A program made the translations under genes and the position numbers. The notes under the pieces were generated by a model, which was not told the DNA's origin, ran no database searches, and saw only the letters and a list, made by a program, of their open reading frames with translations. Of a stretch of 64,000 nt of DNA, positions 10,524-21,609 are shown piece after piece. Position 1 is the first letter of the stretch. Every line of letters starts with the position of its first letter. Source of the stretch: Diaporthe sp. PMI_573. Lineage: Eukaryota; Ascomycota; Sordariomycetes; Diaporthales; Diaporthaceae. The stretch spans positions 62,001 to 126,000 of the forward strand of contig JAJTUP010000119.1 in assembly GCA_021399435.1 (NCBI GenBank), given 5' to 3'.

Positions 10524-12220
10524 CTAACGCCGCGCACCAGTACGCTTTCTCCCAGAAGACCTTTCAGATACAGGCTCTTTTCCGCGCCTCGCCCTCTTCT
10601 GACTCCGCGTCTCGGGTTCCCCAGTTGGCTGGATCGCGTCCTCACCACCAGCACCACCGGTTATACCACTGGAATTTCCCTCGGTGCCATCCGCGATACC
10701 ATGAGATTGGGATGGTAAAGGAGCTTCATAGAAGTGATCCGGTGAACCCTCTCCTCCAGAGCGCCCATCTCCTGCAATGCTCGATTGCAAAGCAGCATCA
10801 GGATCAGCGACGTCGGTCAGTGTCGGATTTCCAGCCTGACCAACCGCCTTTGAACCACTAGAAGACGCACCCAACTCAGTGCCAAACGAGGGGTCCAATC
10901 TTCTCTTCCGCGGCTTCAGTGCACTGGAGCTACCCTCCTGGACTCGACTAGCCCTCGCAGCGGATGGAGATGATACAGAGGGAGACGGTCCCTGTTTAGC
11001 TCCACCGGCAACATCGCCTTCAGTGTTCCTGGTATTCTTCTTAGGGGTCGTCCTCGTCTTCATATCGCCGAAGGGACTGCCGCCAATACCGGATCCAGAA
11101 GGCCCGTCTCTGTTCAAATCAGTAGGGACGATGACCGGGATATACACGCCAGAGGGAACATCCCGAAGCAGCGATGTCTTCAGAAGACCAATCATCTTCC
11201 CGATGAAATGAACCACGCGACCCTCTGTTTGGAGGAAGCCTCCTCTTTTGATCGCTCTGCCCCACCTCGTTTCACGGAGGAAAGTCTCCACACGAGGCCA
11301 GTAGAGAAGGACGTGGAAGGGATAATCACCACTTGGTGGGACCTTTGACCCATCTCCTTGTGCGGGCGGATTCATGTTGAAACGCGTGCTCATTCTCAAA
11401 AACCCCATCGCATTGTTCCTTTCCGATATATCCAGCCAAGATGGTAGGACACCAACATCTTTCCAGGCATACTTGTTCGGATCGCAGATACCGAAACCAT
11501 GGACGGTCATAGGATGGGTGGGTAGCTCGAGGCTCTTGTCGAAGGTTCGTCCGGCTCTGTGCGAAAAATGTCAGCACATAGAGCTCGGGCCAAGCGTCGA
11601 TAGTTGAGGACCAACTTTTGAAGACCGCCATTCACAGGGATGAAAAATTGAGCAACTGCGGTGGACGAACGGGCCTGACCAGAGGAGATGCGAAAAGAAT
11701 CATCAGTCACCTGGCGCTTCCATGTGACCCAGTTGGGGTGAAAGCAGCCTTCAACGTTCCACGTGAAAGGCTTTGCCATATCCATAGTACAATCAGGGGC
11801 ATAGACTGGAGCGATGACATCAATGTCCCAACTCGAGCCATCGTTAAGCAAGACCTCGCGTTCTTCGCCCTGAACATTGTTGGGCCTGAAGGGAAACTCC
11901 AGCCGCAGGTGCCTTGTCTGTGTGAAAAGAACCTTGTTGGTATTCCAAAGATCATCTACCCTACCAATGCGAGTGGGTATAATCATGCGGAGTCCGTAGC
12001 TCTTTCGAGATTCAACCGTATCGGAGCCCGAAAGCACTGGGATTTTGGCGGCAGTTCGTTCCGGCATACGAATGGTTCCTTCGTTGTTGGTGTAGGCATC
12101 GGTATCCCCCGCGTCAGAGTCTGCGGCCTCCCACGGGTCTTCATAAACGAAAGTACCGGTGCTGACAACAGACACGGCATCATCATCGACGCTGACGGGA
12201 CTGGCAGAACCAACTGGCAT
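10524..12220 (-). CDS. Unrecognised 545-aa protein, two exons
   Basis: Proposed exons are 12220-11616 and 11556-10524. The 59-nt intron has a GTTGGT donor (weak), a GCTGAC branch site and a GCACAG acceptor, and it joins the two long frames in phase around GGLQK/AGRTFDKS. Without splicing the two frames overlap by an ATGA. The N-terminal half holds an acidic leader, DLWNTNKVLFTQTRHLRLEF and FTWNVEGCFHPNWVTW. The second half begins PMTVHGFGICDPNKYAWKD and ends in a long Ser/Gly/Pro-rich, disordered, basic tail with KRARRGKEP. I know no family for it. It may be a lineage-specific or repeat-derived gene. The splice is inferred. Confidence 0.5.
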
Positions 12221-13865
12221 GATTCAAAGATTTTGACGGAATATGGTGCAGCACACAGTATTGCAATAGATTGGGCCGGAAATTGAAATGATCCGGAGAA
12301 AGACCATGAGGACGGGGTTGATCCAAATAAAGTAGAAACACGGACCTTATTGCAAGGATGGGAGCCAGAGTCAAGCGATATCGTACAAAGAATTAAGGTT
12401 TTCAAAATAACCTCAACTCTCTTACCTACGATGTTTCGTGCTCTGTGCCGCAGCGACCACATGATACTCACATCCCTATGCAGCAGGAAATCAAGCCAAC
12501 CAATACATGCCGAGCACAATCAGAACGGATGGTACTGAGCAAATAGAAGAGGGATTCTCAATACATGCTCTTACAAAGGATGTTTCGTGCTCTGCGCACC
12601 TGGCGACGCAATAGAAATACATAACTAACAGTCCAACAAGCAACGCAGCGTGTTTAAATATACAACAGGCTGGTATTACACGAGAACCCAAATGGCATTG
12701 GCCCGGCCGATCACGTCGTGCTGTCTTTTTGGCTGCGTTAGTATATCGGAAAGAGGCTAGTCTAATCAACCTATATACCGACGATACCTTCACCGGAAAG
12801 CAGTGAGTCTCACTGCTTCAGAAGCAAGATTAACTAGTGGAGCCCCAGACCCGTATGCTTGTAATGATGAGTAAGCCTGCGGGGTTGGTTCGCACTGGTA
12901 GCAAGTGCCAAGCCTTGCTGCTACGCAATTTGAGTGGCCGGCCTCACGCCTAAAGGCTTATCTTATCTACAAGGTTGACGACATATGTCAACCGACATCC
13001 CGTCACGCTTCCTGGCCAAACATCGCAACCCAAGCAGACACCAACCCAGCTCGAAATTCCGATAACTGTGATGTCCGGTGCGATGGGTATTACGAAGGAC
13101 CAGCGAATGCAGTCGTGGAATGTCGAGTTTGTTGTTGGAATTCGCACAGTCGCCGGCATATACCAGCTCGGCGATTTCCTGAGCGTCGGCGATGTGTCGC
13201 GTGAGCTGGATCTATGCTTGCAATTCCCGCGGCCGGAGGGCGAATGGCAAGCCATTCTCCTACCTATGGAGACGTATTCTATCATATCATTCCTAATCCC
13301 GATTATGGACTCCGGAATTCCAGTGGTTTCCTGTATGTCCTCTTGACTAATAGTATTGCAGGCGGAGAAAATAGCGGTCTAAATCCCTGTCAGAGAGCAG
13401 AAGCACATCAGGTGGGTCCTCACAGAACGAGTGGGGATTTTCTTCACGCGTAAATGGAGGAAGACTGTGCGAGGATAGAGAGAGATGCTATACGTATCCG
13501 TCTAACCTTGGTGCCGACCATTCGTGCAGGTTGTAATCTTGCCTGAGTCAGGAAGAGGCGATATTCCTTTCACAAAGTCGTACGAAGTTCGAGACTCGGG
13601 AGATAAGAAGCCGTGCTAGAGTTCCAATGCCCAAGAACTCTAACCGTAGTCAAAAGCTTTGGTTTCCAATTTGACAAAATTTGGGAAGAAGTATACCAGA
13701 CGATCAAAGAGAATAACCTGCTAGCATACAGGGAATCTTTTGACTCTATCAATACCCGTTTGGATCAGTATTTACCTCACGATGGCACGCACCGAAACCG
13801 TCACGGAAACTAGAACAGCTCACAATGTTGCGGCCACGTTCCACTACATGGACTTGAAGAGTTGC
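12221..13865. other. No confident gene
   Basis: GATGTTTCGTGCTCTG occurs twice (about 12429 and 12578), each followed by related sequence, a short old duplication. A + frame at 12975-13346 (123 codons, MTTYVNRHPVT...) and one at 13613-13813 containing FDKIWEEVYQTIKENN look compositionally ordinary but carry no domain I can name. They could be remains of one broken gene. Confidence 0.3.
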
Positions 13866-14424
13866 CTACCTGAAAATCTCGCCGTAGACTCGTGGCCATG
13901 AATCAAAGTGTATGCTCCCAGCAAGCATGTGGGCGTGGATTAGAGGGTAGGAGTTCTCCTCAATGAAGGGTGCCCATGGCTTCTCGATATCTATGGCTTT
14001 GAAGTTGTTGTTTGGGTAGACTTCTGAAGCCTGCGTTATTGTTGACAAGTCGACGCCCTGGACAAGTGAATTGCCGCTACTTAAGAATTTCTTTGCAACA
14101 CCGAGAGCCTACATTCCGGTGCCACACCCGAGATCCAATATTTTCAGATTGGGTATATTGTCCAGAATAATGTGAGAGCTGTAAGGGTCGTAGCGCCGGG
14201 TAAACAGAAAGAACTTGTGCATGGCGTCCAGCCAGTCCAGCTCGCGTTCGTCGAATGGGTATAGGTACTGGCCGCGATGCCATCCTTGATCCCCTTCCAT
14301 CTGAGACTCTTTCCCTCGCCCTTGTGTGCGAGGATCTCTTCCACAGCATAAAACTGGTCATCCCCGGCATCTGAACCATCACACTGCTCTTTTGTAGGTA
14401 CCGTCTACGCCGTCTTTTTTTCAC
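13866..14424 (-). pseudogene. UmtA/LaeA-like SAM-dependent methyltransferase relic
   Basis: In one frame, GWHRGQYLYPFDERELDWLD then LKILDLGCGTGM, the SAM-binding motif I, followed by TAG (14111-14109) where the family has Trp (GTGMWAL). The same frame continues with ALGVAKKFLSSGNSLVQGVD, NNNFKAIDIEKPWAPF and HAHMLAGSIHFDSWPRVYGEIF, typical of velvet-complex-type methyltransferases. Upstream near 14300 the homology shifts frame. At 13868 a GTAGGC donor-like site ends the match, and the C-terminal half (usually HLKPGG...) is missing. So it has a nonsense change of the TGG-to-TAG type, a frameshift and a truncation. It is a dead gene. Confidence 0.75.
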
Positions 14425-14569
14425 AGGCTAGTGGAAAAGCAGACGTGAGGCTGGGGGCATTAAAAGACAGGACACGAGGCCATATAAGGTGAAGACCCTT
14501 CAGTTCACGTCTGCTGTCTAGATGCTGGTTCTGAATAGCTCAGACATCGCCTAATCATCTTACCAGAAG

Positions 14570-15001
14570 ATGAACGCTTTGGTCATTTTGTGGGCACTCT
14601 GTCAGGAACATCAAGAGAACGCTACAAATTCACATCTCAGCAATAAGATTGACAATGGTATAGAACTGGAGTTTCTAGATTGGAAACCTGGGTTAACCGC
14701 CAGCCTCAATGATGGCAATGGCAAGGAGTCAATCACTGGTTCTTCCGAAGTCGAAAGCAGCCAACAAGGACAAACTGCATCCACACAGCAAGGTGGAAAA
14801 GGAAAGCAACCACGAGACCTCACCTCATTCGAGACGAATCCGCCAGAAACCCAGAGAAAGACAATTCGAAATATTCGCAAAGCAAGGAGAGAAAGCAGAT
14901 GTAAACACGTCACCAACGCCCGTGTTCAACGGAAAAGGAGAAAGAGTAAGAGAGAGAAAGAGGGAAGACAAATACGGCGATCGCAGCGAAGCGCGACCTA
15001 G
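14570..15001 (+). CDS. Hypothetical 143-aa Lys/Arg-rich protein
   Basis: ATG at 14570. There is a short hydrophobic start (MNALVILWALCQ), a Ser/Gln-rich middle (SSEVESSQQGQTASTQQGGK), then a strongly basic tail rich in KRRKSKR. No known domain. The region up to 15480 shows nothing else. It may be a chance frame in repeat-derived DNA. Confidence 0.2.
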   Translation: MNALVILWALCQEHQENATNSHLSNKIDNGIELEFLDWKPGLTASLNDGNGKESITGSSEVESSQQGQTASTQQGGKGKQPRDLTSFETNPPETQRKTIRNIRKARRESRCKHVTNARVQRKRRKSKREKEGRQIRRSQRSAT

Positions 15002-15479
15002 GTGTTTGGCGCACTCAGCGTCCTCGCCTGCTGGCAAGGCGGAACGGGAGCAAAACGCCAGCCCCTTTCCCGCTATCTTTTCTTCCCATCGAGGGAGGCG
15101 TAATAATGCCGGCACGCACTGGGGTCTCCAACCTAGCACCCATGCCTTCTGGCTCAGGCGACATCGCGGATTGAGCCTGCCATTCACCGAGTCAAGTGCA
15201 TAAATCTGAGACCGTCCTGGACGAGTTGACGAGCACTGCTGTAAGGGTGTATTGTTTGATCTGAAAGCACCCATTAATACACTTCGATCACAATAAGACG
15301 CATTTAGGGCAAGCGCCTTTTCTTCCCATCACTATCACACTTTGCTCTGCTTCTTATATTTACGTTATATCTCAGAGCTTTCTTAGTCCATTGCCTCTAT
15401 AGCATCACTTATGCGCAGCATTTTCTCACTCAGGCGTGGTAATAAGCTTGCACTTATAGATTTGCTGGTTCATAAGTGA

Positions 15480-15697
15480 TTAAACCAATGATTTGTGTTG
15501 TTTAAACTTCAGCTTCGCATCCATAACCACTCCAAGGATTTTGACATGGTCCTGAGGTTCGACAGTCTGTCCCTTGACGATGAAAGGTAGCGCGTCCGTC
15601 TTGTGTAAATTGCGAGTGAAGTGTATGATTGCTGTCTTATCAGCCTCGAATGTTGTACCGCTCCATCTCTCCCAATCCAAGGCGTTCTTGATAATGG
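15480..15697 (-). mobile_element. Tad-like LINE reverse-transcriptase fragment
   Basis: The minus frame reads DAIIKNALDWERWSG, TTFEADKTAIIHFTRN, then QDHVKILGVVMDAKLKFKQH. This is the segment just after the YADD box in fungal Tad-clade non-LTR reverse transcriptases (W....G..FE..KT..IHFTR...LGV..D..L.....H). Only about 70 codons remain. Upstream the sequence changes abruptly to an unrelated coding fragment. Confidence 0.8.
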
Positions 15698-16030
15698 CGT
15701 CGCAGGCTCAGTATCGCTCCCGTGCGCGTCTTCGTCTTCGTCTTCGTCACGCGCGTGTTTCGCCGGCACTGGCGCACGCTCGGTCCCGCTCCCTTCCAAG
15801 CCCGCGTCTCCGTCCGGCGGTTGCTTTGGGGCGGCAGCGGTGGCGGCGGTGGCCCAGTCGTAGTCGAGACCCATCAAGCGGCCGTAGTCATCGGTGCCCA
15901 GCAGCTCGTTCAGCCTGTCCCGTGCAAGCTGCGGCAGCTTCTCGAGATCCTCTCGTACACTTTTGCACCTGCGTTCCCGCTGTTCCCGGTGGTTTTCCCA
16001 TCCCTTTCTGATATCGGAATTTTAGCTGCA
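15698..16030 (-). pseudogene. Unknown gene fragment with acidic tail
   Basis: A continuous frame reads KLPQLARDRLNELLGTDDYG, then LMGLDYDWATAATAAAPKQP, then a low-complexity HARDEDEDEDAHGSD segment. GC content is higher than the neighbourhood. There is no start codon in a good position and the frame runs straight into the LINE fragment. It looks like a captured or truncated exon. Not recognised. Confidence 0.35.
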
Positions 16031-16269
16031 CAAAAGCAGCGTCTTCAGCATGCTCGATGACTTCTCATACACTGAAGCGGGGTCTCAGGCCCAGAAAAGG
16101 AACCCAAGGATCAGCGACCAGAGTACTTACACTTTTCTAATCCATTGTGTGCAGTAACGATACGCATACTCAAAGGAAATACCTGGAGGTGTCATTTCTC
16201 TTGAAGAAATGCATTGACGCTAGGGAAAAAGATAAGGAATGTAAATTACATTGGAGCGAGATACTAAAT

Positions 16270-16884
16270 TTATAAACCATCGCCCTTTCCTTCTATTTCA
16301 CCAAACGTGTCTTTGCCCGCAAGATGATCGTCCGCTAGTACTTTAAGCAGCGTAACGACGGCCTCATCCCCTCTCCTGAGAGCATCAGACAGCGCTGTCC
16401 AGCCATCATCCTTCGTCTCAACGTCGGCGCCTTTCTCGACCAGCAACCTGACGACGTCTACACGCCTGATTGCAGCAGCTATCATTAACGGCGTATAGCC
16501 TTTGTTAGTCTTCGTCTCTATATTGGCGCCTCCCTCAAGCAGCAACTCAACTATATCTTCATACCCGTGCGCAGCAGCACAAGCCAGCGGCGTCCCGCCA
16601 TTTTTATCCTTTATTTCGATCGAGGCGCCACTCTCAAGTAGCAATTTGATAGCGGCCGCATGCCTGTTCCATGTAGCATAAGTTAGTGACGTCTTGCTGT
16701 AAACCTCTTCGTCGGAATCAGCGAGCAGCCCACGCAATCTCTTGACGACGGCCACGAGCTCCTTGTCTGCTGCACCTGACAGCGGCGTCCCACCATTATC
16801 TTTTTCCTTCGGATCGATGCCCAACCCGTACACCCGCCTGATGATGGCTGCCCTCCCCTTGTCCGCCGCGCTAGACAGCGACAT
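16270..16884 (-). pseudogene. Ankyrin-repeat fragment (204 codons)
   Basis: About five ankyrin repeats are visible: DNGGTPLSGAADKELVAVVK, SLTYATWNRHAAAIKLLLES, NGGTPLACAAAHGYEDIVEL, KGYTPLMIAAAIRRVDVVRL and DGWTALSDALRRGDEAVVTL. Linkers such as GASIEIKD, GANIETKT and GADVETKD are canonical. An ATG (MSLSSAADKGR) starts the frame in the middle of a repeat unit, so this is probably the C-terminal part of a larger NACHT/ankyrin gene whose upstream part is gone. A free-standing ankyrin protein is possible but less likely. Confidence 0.75.
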
Positions 16885-17200
16885 TTCATTGCCTCCTGGC
16901 TCTAGAGCGTGTATTATCGCAACATCAAGTTACAGTTGCTTCGCTTAACAGCTCAGGCTCTACATTGTGATCAGCTTTTTCAAGTCAACGATGTTCTTAT
17001 TGTAGTATGGAATCACTTCTTTATATGTTGATCTTGCCTCTTTAGCATTCTCTATGCGAGCATTCGGATCTGGTCCACGACACTAAAGACATCCGTACTG
17101 ACATTGAGCTAATCTAAGTTAACCCCTATGGTTGCCGTGCCCATCTCTAATATCTAGCCTCACAACATTTGCATCCACTTGAATCAATCCTTCGCATAAT

Positions 17201-18001
17201 TCAGGTTTTTGCAATGGTCCGAGTTTCGTCTATCCATACCAAGTTATTATATGCCGCAAGTTGGGAGTCAGCCACGCCGATCTGAGAGGCGGGTTGGGTC
17301 CCTTGGTCCTCAATTGGCTTTGGCATTTGACAATTGCTGTCTAAGACAAATTCATATACTGCTGCCGGAGACTGGGTGATGCAAGAGTCTGCCTTCTCAG
17401 GGGTCTGGGAACTGTTTATTGGTTCATCACTGCAGGATTCCAGGGGATGGTAGCTCCATGCGAAAAGAAGAAGATTGTGGCGTATGCGAGTGTTCAGAGC
17501 TTTGATCCTTGATGTGATGGCACTGATTGATCGTGCGTCAAGCTGTTTTGAGTCGTAGATCTCTTGACTGTTGAAGCCCTCCCGCTTAAGCTTGATCAGT
17601 ATTTCATCCTCCCTTGTCGACCACTGACCAAATCTTTGGACGATGGGAGTAGGAGTCAGAAACTCAAAATGCTGCACCTGATATGTGGAAGCGTCGAACA
17701 GCTGGATCAGGATGTAGTGGCTCTTCTCGCCTGCTAAGTTGATCTCAACTGGGATGACGCCCCAGTGTGTGTGGATATTCATCAAGCCTCCCAGGTCATC
17801 GTTGTCCTCTAGGATCCGTGCCCATCCTGACCTGCTTGCTTCAGACTTTGACGTCCAGAAATTCGTAAAGCCACCTGATTCGGTCGTAGTTACATTCCGT
17901 ACTGATGCGGACTGGTTTGGCTGTAGTCGGTCGAGGGTAACATGAGCACCAGGTATACCTTGGCCGAAGGGATCAATCAATCTACAGATGAGCGGGGCCA
18001 T
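17201..18001 (-). CDS. Transthyretin-like N-terminal domain with Myb/SANT-like region, 266 aa
   Basis: Single open frame from ATG at 18001. Residues 1-50 (MAPLICRLIDPFGQGIPGAH, then TTESGGFTNFW) and about 75-110 (VIPVEINLAGEKSHYILIQL, FDASTYQVQ) resemble the beta-sandwich of the transthyretin/5-hydroxyisourate hydrolase family, but the catalytic-type C-terminal YRGS is missing. Around residues 122-165, GQWSTREDEILIKLKREGFN, SAITSRIK looks like a Myb/SANT-type helix bundle as used in fungal Trp-cluster DNA-binding proteins. The C-terminal third is Ser/Gln-rich and probably disordered. I infer a small-ligand-like beta domain linked to a possible DNA-binding domain; both calls are from pattern recognition. 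No frameshift; it looks intact. AT-rich DNA flanks it. Confidence 0.5.
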   Translation of the reverse strand: MAPLICRLIDPFGQGIPGAHVTLDRLQPNQSASVRNVTTTESGGFTNFWTSKSEASRSGWARILEDNDDLGGLMNIHTHWGVIPVEINLAGEKSHYILIQLFDASTYQVQHFEFLTPTPIVQRFGQWSTREDEILIKLKREGFNSQEIYDSKQLDARSISAITSRIKALNTRIRHNLLLFAWSYHPLESCSDEPINSSQTPEKADSCITQSPAAVYEFVLDSNCQMPKPIEDQGTQPASQIGVADSQLAAYNNLVWIDETRTIAKT

Positions 18002-18664
18002 ATTTAATGCTAATAGGAGAGATGCAGAGATATTATCTTAACTTTGAAATGCCCTATTACAATTTAAGTTAACCAAGGAGTATAAACTCGATATTATAGC
18101 TACAGGCTGCTATGCATTGATACCCTGTTTCCGTGAGTCATTTTACTAGGTTTTATAAGCCGGTCTGCTAGGAAGTAAGCATGATTCGAGTGCATCAGAC
18201 TACGTCCGGGTCAAGAAGGTCTGTGGCTTCTATGAACCTCTAAGTCTTCTATTACAGGATGGTGCTAGAACGCGAAGGTCGGAGATCGTATCAAGGTGGG
18301 TGGAGTTTGGCGTCTGGAGCCTTCCAAGGCAAGACCTGTGGCAGAGTGCATAAATGATTCATTTGATCATCCGACCACAGAACAATTCGACGACTATTGT
18401 ATTTACAATATCGATTCTTCCGCCCCTGCAGATGAGTTCAGACCGCCCCACACCCTTAAAGCTTTATAGCTGATCAGAGCGTGCTTGGGGCTTCGGGCTT
18501 TCATTAAACCACTGGGAAAATTGTCATTGACAACTTCATCGCTCGAGCGTCTAATAGATGTCTCCTATCATCCCACCATCTCGAAATACAAATACTCTGG
18601 ATCCGTTCTGTTTTTTACGGTCCTATACGCCGAAAGCCTACGTATCAACTAGCCAAGAAAAAGC
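18002..18664. other. No gene seen
   Basis: Intergenic DNA between the Myb-like gene (its upstream side) and the 3' end of the C2H2 gene. Only frames shorter than 60 codons occur, with no motif. Confidence 0.35.
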
Positions 18665-18952
18665 CTAGCATGAACGGCACTGTGCATGCAACAATTTTCG
18701 ATCCTGCTGCACACCTGCCGAGTTTGGTTTACACCTTTGACGTTGTAGGTGACCATTGCGTGCTGTTACACGTGAAAACCCAGCTTCACATTTTGGGCAG
18801 CGGAACTTAGGCGCCTGTCCGGACTTTTCTCGGTGGCGGATGAGGTTGCTGCATGTGGAGAACTGACGGCCATTACAACCGTGCTCCCAACACTGTGGCT
18901 TGGGCTTACGGGCGACAGTATTGCTGTGCGGAGACTCTCCCTTCATTTGCAT
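18665..18952 (-). CDS. C2H2 zinc-finger protein, about 95 aa
   Basis: From MQMKGESPHSN the frame encodes two fingers: CWEHGCNGRQFSTCSNLIRH (C-x4-C-x12-H type) and FRCPKCEAGFSRVTARNGHL (C-x2-C ... H, with a following Cys). This pairing, including the GCNGR.FST.SNL.RH signature, is familiar from small fungal C2H2 proteins. The frame is open further upstream to 19093, and a CTAAT...GTTAG acceptor-like site near 19009 suggests an additional upstream exon that I could not place. It is probably nuclear and DNA-binding by family analogy. Confidence 0.6.
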   Translation of the reverse strand: MQMKGESPHSNTVARKPKPQCWEHGCNGRQFSTCSNLIRHREKSGQAPKFRCPKCEAGFSRVTARNGHLQRQRCKPNSAGVQQDRKLLHAQCRSC

Positions 18953-20028
18953 AGTTGGCGTACGGTTACCATTGGCCGAAACGGCATCATTGAAATTGTA
19001 TCTAACATGTAAATTAGTTCCAAAGTCAATGAACAATAATACATCTAATAGTATTACCCATAATACAAGGGCACTAGGGCTGGATTCAAACAAGATAGGT
19101 ATATATATGTTTGTTGATAAAATGGGTTAGGGATTATCATTTGGTTTGGAACCGTAAATGGTGGCGCATAGCCAAGGGCTATCCCATCTTGAGCAGCAGT
19201 CATTGGGCTGATACACTGGGCCGCTGGGACATGAAATGGAACTTCGGATCCTTGAGTTTCGATTGTTGCCTGGTCCTGCTGCCACTGTATAGTGATTTAA
19301 TCTCGCTTCCGCAATATAAATGTTCTATATTTATCGGCTTCCGTTCCATGAATGTGAATGCCGACAACCAGAAAGGTGACGAAGAAGAGAAGAAGGGCGA
19401 TTAATTAAACCTGCTCCTGCAGCATATACAGTACTGTATAAGAAAGATTTAGATAAATCAGAATGGCGCACACTAGTAACGAAACAGGATTATAAGAACC
19501 CATGTCCACCCGGGTCGGTTTGAAAAGCTCATCCTCGATCCTATATCGAATATTCAGGGGAATCCTGGGGACATCGTTTCTATTGCTATTGGACGTCAAT
19601 GCGGTGCACATTACCGTGGCTGGTATCAATCCATGGTATTTTAAGGAAACTTGCTGATTATTTTGAAGCTTTGTAACTACCTAAATGCAGACGCAAATTC
19701 AGGCACGCACAGGTAGCGTTTGAGCATCGGAGAGAGGCGGGAGCCCGGATGGAATTTTCCGGCCAAGAATAATCAAGACCATGAACAACTAATCTACGAG
19801 CGGATGCAGATCCGCTCGCAATGTTAATACAAACCCTTTGCGAGGCAACGCGACTTTAACAGGCAGGCGGCTGCAGTTCTGACAGGTGTGCGTCGAAAGA
19901 ATAAGCATATGATGCAGCTGGAAACTGGTGCGGCGTGTTGCTATTGAGGTATTAGTGAACTGTCCGCGTTTTGCTGTCGATTTTGGTGCCGGGTGGGGGG
20001 GGGGCAAGTTTCGTTCTAAAGGGACCAG
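18953..20028. other. No confident gene
   Basis: AT-rich DNA with frames below 100 codons and no motif; a run of nine G residues occurs near 19998. It contains the possible first exon and promoter of the C2H2 gene (a TATATATA tract near 19098). Confidence 0.3.
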
Positions 20029-20095
20029 TGGTTTTGTCCTGGTCAGACTCTTGATGCCTCAGGCACGTCACCCAAAGCACCCGTCACATCTGACA
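20029..20095 (-). repeat. Copia LTR remnant (5' end of LTR, inverted)
   Basis: Read on the minus strand from 20095, this starts TGTCAGATGTGACGGGTGC and follows the first about 67 bases of the 195-bp LTR found at 54195 and 59240, with scattered mismatches (for example GGGTGACGTGCC against GGGTTAGGTGCC). It then diverges. It is an older, truncated insertion of the same or a sister copia family. Confidence 0.85.
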
Positions 20096-20169
20096 AAAAT
20101 CTTACTCCTCAATCTGTTTTAATGCACCAGGTTGCATAAAAGAGGACCAAACGCAGAACCACATCCGAT

Positions 20170-21446
20170 ATGGTGACAACACGTTTTCAGAAAACTCTTG
20201 AAGCCAAGCGGGAGGCGAATGCCAAATGCTTACTTTACTCGCTCCCACAAGAACTCCTCCTTATCATTTGTCAATTTCTTGGGCAGTCCCTCGATAAGAA
20301 AATCATCCACCTCTTTCTTCGTCGCCAGCCCGCGCTGTGCGAAACAACTCACCCCGACCGGTGCACCCGGGGCCGTCACTTCCCTAAGAGAACCCGGAGA
20401 CATATCAGCCGCTGTTTGACAACGGTCTGGCACCTGATGCAAGCCTCTTGGTATCTCCGGAACTTCGCTCAACCCCTTTACATGGCCCACACCGTACATC
20501 TCATCTGCGTACACCCTACCAGCAAAGTACGTTTTGCAATGGCGAGCTTGAACCCCTTTGCCGCTTGACCAAAGTTTACGTCGACGATCTGTCCGCTCCG
20601 CTCGTCCCTCTAATGGTCTTTGGCTTGTACCAGAAGAGAATCGACATCGACATCCACCACGGAAAATATATTTCTCGGCGCCTGCGACACTTCGGGGACA
20701 ATCTATGCTGTCTGATTCGACTGCGCCATGAAGTTTGGATGCGCTCATTGCTCCGACATGTCAAGGACCTCTCGCTGGATAGGAGAGGGGATATCCGCCT
20801 GATCCCAGATCCGCGGTATTTTACGGCACAACCAGAGCTACAAGACCTAATGATCGAACTGGCGCAACTGAGGCTGCACTCGCGCGCGGGGCTCTACATC
20901 CTTTTGCTGCCGAGGCGGAACGATAAGTATAAGAACGAAAAGACAAACACCCAACTATCTATTCACAAGAAAGCAATGGAGAACCTGAGGAATCGTTACT
21001 GGAAAAAAGGTGCTCAACTGGGACAGATCCAAAAAGTGTTGTATCGTCAAGAGACTGATAAGAACTACGAATTTGACGTTTTCCCGACTAAGGAGTTTAT
21101 AGCGAGTGGGTGCGATTTGTGGGAAGTTGGGATTGGAGTAGGGTGGTTGAAGAGGTATGCCCAGGAGGCGGTTTGGCTCAGGATATTCCCGGAAATAGGA
21201 GAAGATGTAGAGGAAGATGGTTTCGAATGGAGAGAGTGCGGCGAGAAGGAGGATAGGGACTGGTGGCCGACCAGCATGGAGAACGGAAAAGGTAGTGAGG
21301 AAGATGACAGCGAAGACAGCGATGCTGACGATGTTGTTGATTGGAAACGAGAGAAGAGGGAACGAATAAACGGCATCGGGGAGAGACACGCCTGGAAAGG
21401 CGAGGTTGGCTTTGGTGCCGCGACGGGAAATCTGAAGCAGGGATAA
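20170..21446 (+). pseudogene. F-box-like protein gene, frameshifted
   Basis: ATG at 20170, 35 bp after a TATA-like CATAAAAGAG. The first frame (to 20568) contains KCLLYSLPQELLLIICQFLG, an F-box-type helix pair, then CTTHPDRC-like Cys/His residues. After about 20565 the homologous-looking sequence continues in another frame (LTKVYVDDLSAPLVPLMVFG ... YWKKGAQLGQ ... to 21446) and ends in an acidic tail (EEDDSEDSDADD). The shift near GCCGCTTGACC is one base; the GTACGT..CCAAAG pair nearby would not restore phase, so I treat it as a frameshift, not an intron. If real it would be a substrate adaptor for SCF ubiquitin ligase of about 420 aa. Confidence 0.5.
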
Positions 21447-21609
21447 TGTGAAAGAATGAAATCACAACCGTCGTGAGAATGGTGACTGCTGCTACAGACC
21501 AAGTGCTCATGGATGACGCGCCTCCTTCTTACTCCTCGTCCTCGCCCTCTGGGCGCCGTAAAAATCAACCAAAAAGCTCGCAACTTAACCGTGATTAGGA
21601 GGAAGATTT

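Noticed and set aside
14993..15200. GC-rich stretch with open frames on both strands
   Set aside because: No domain, start context or splice sites; probably base composition.
20521..20570. GTACGT..CCAAAG as an intron repairing the F-box gene
   Set aside because: The donor is in phase 0, but the downstream frame needs phase 1, so splicing there would not restore the reading frame.
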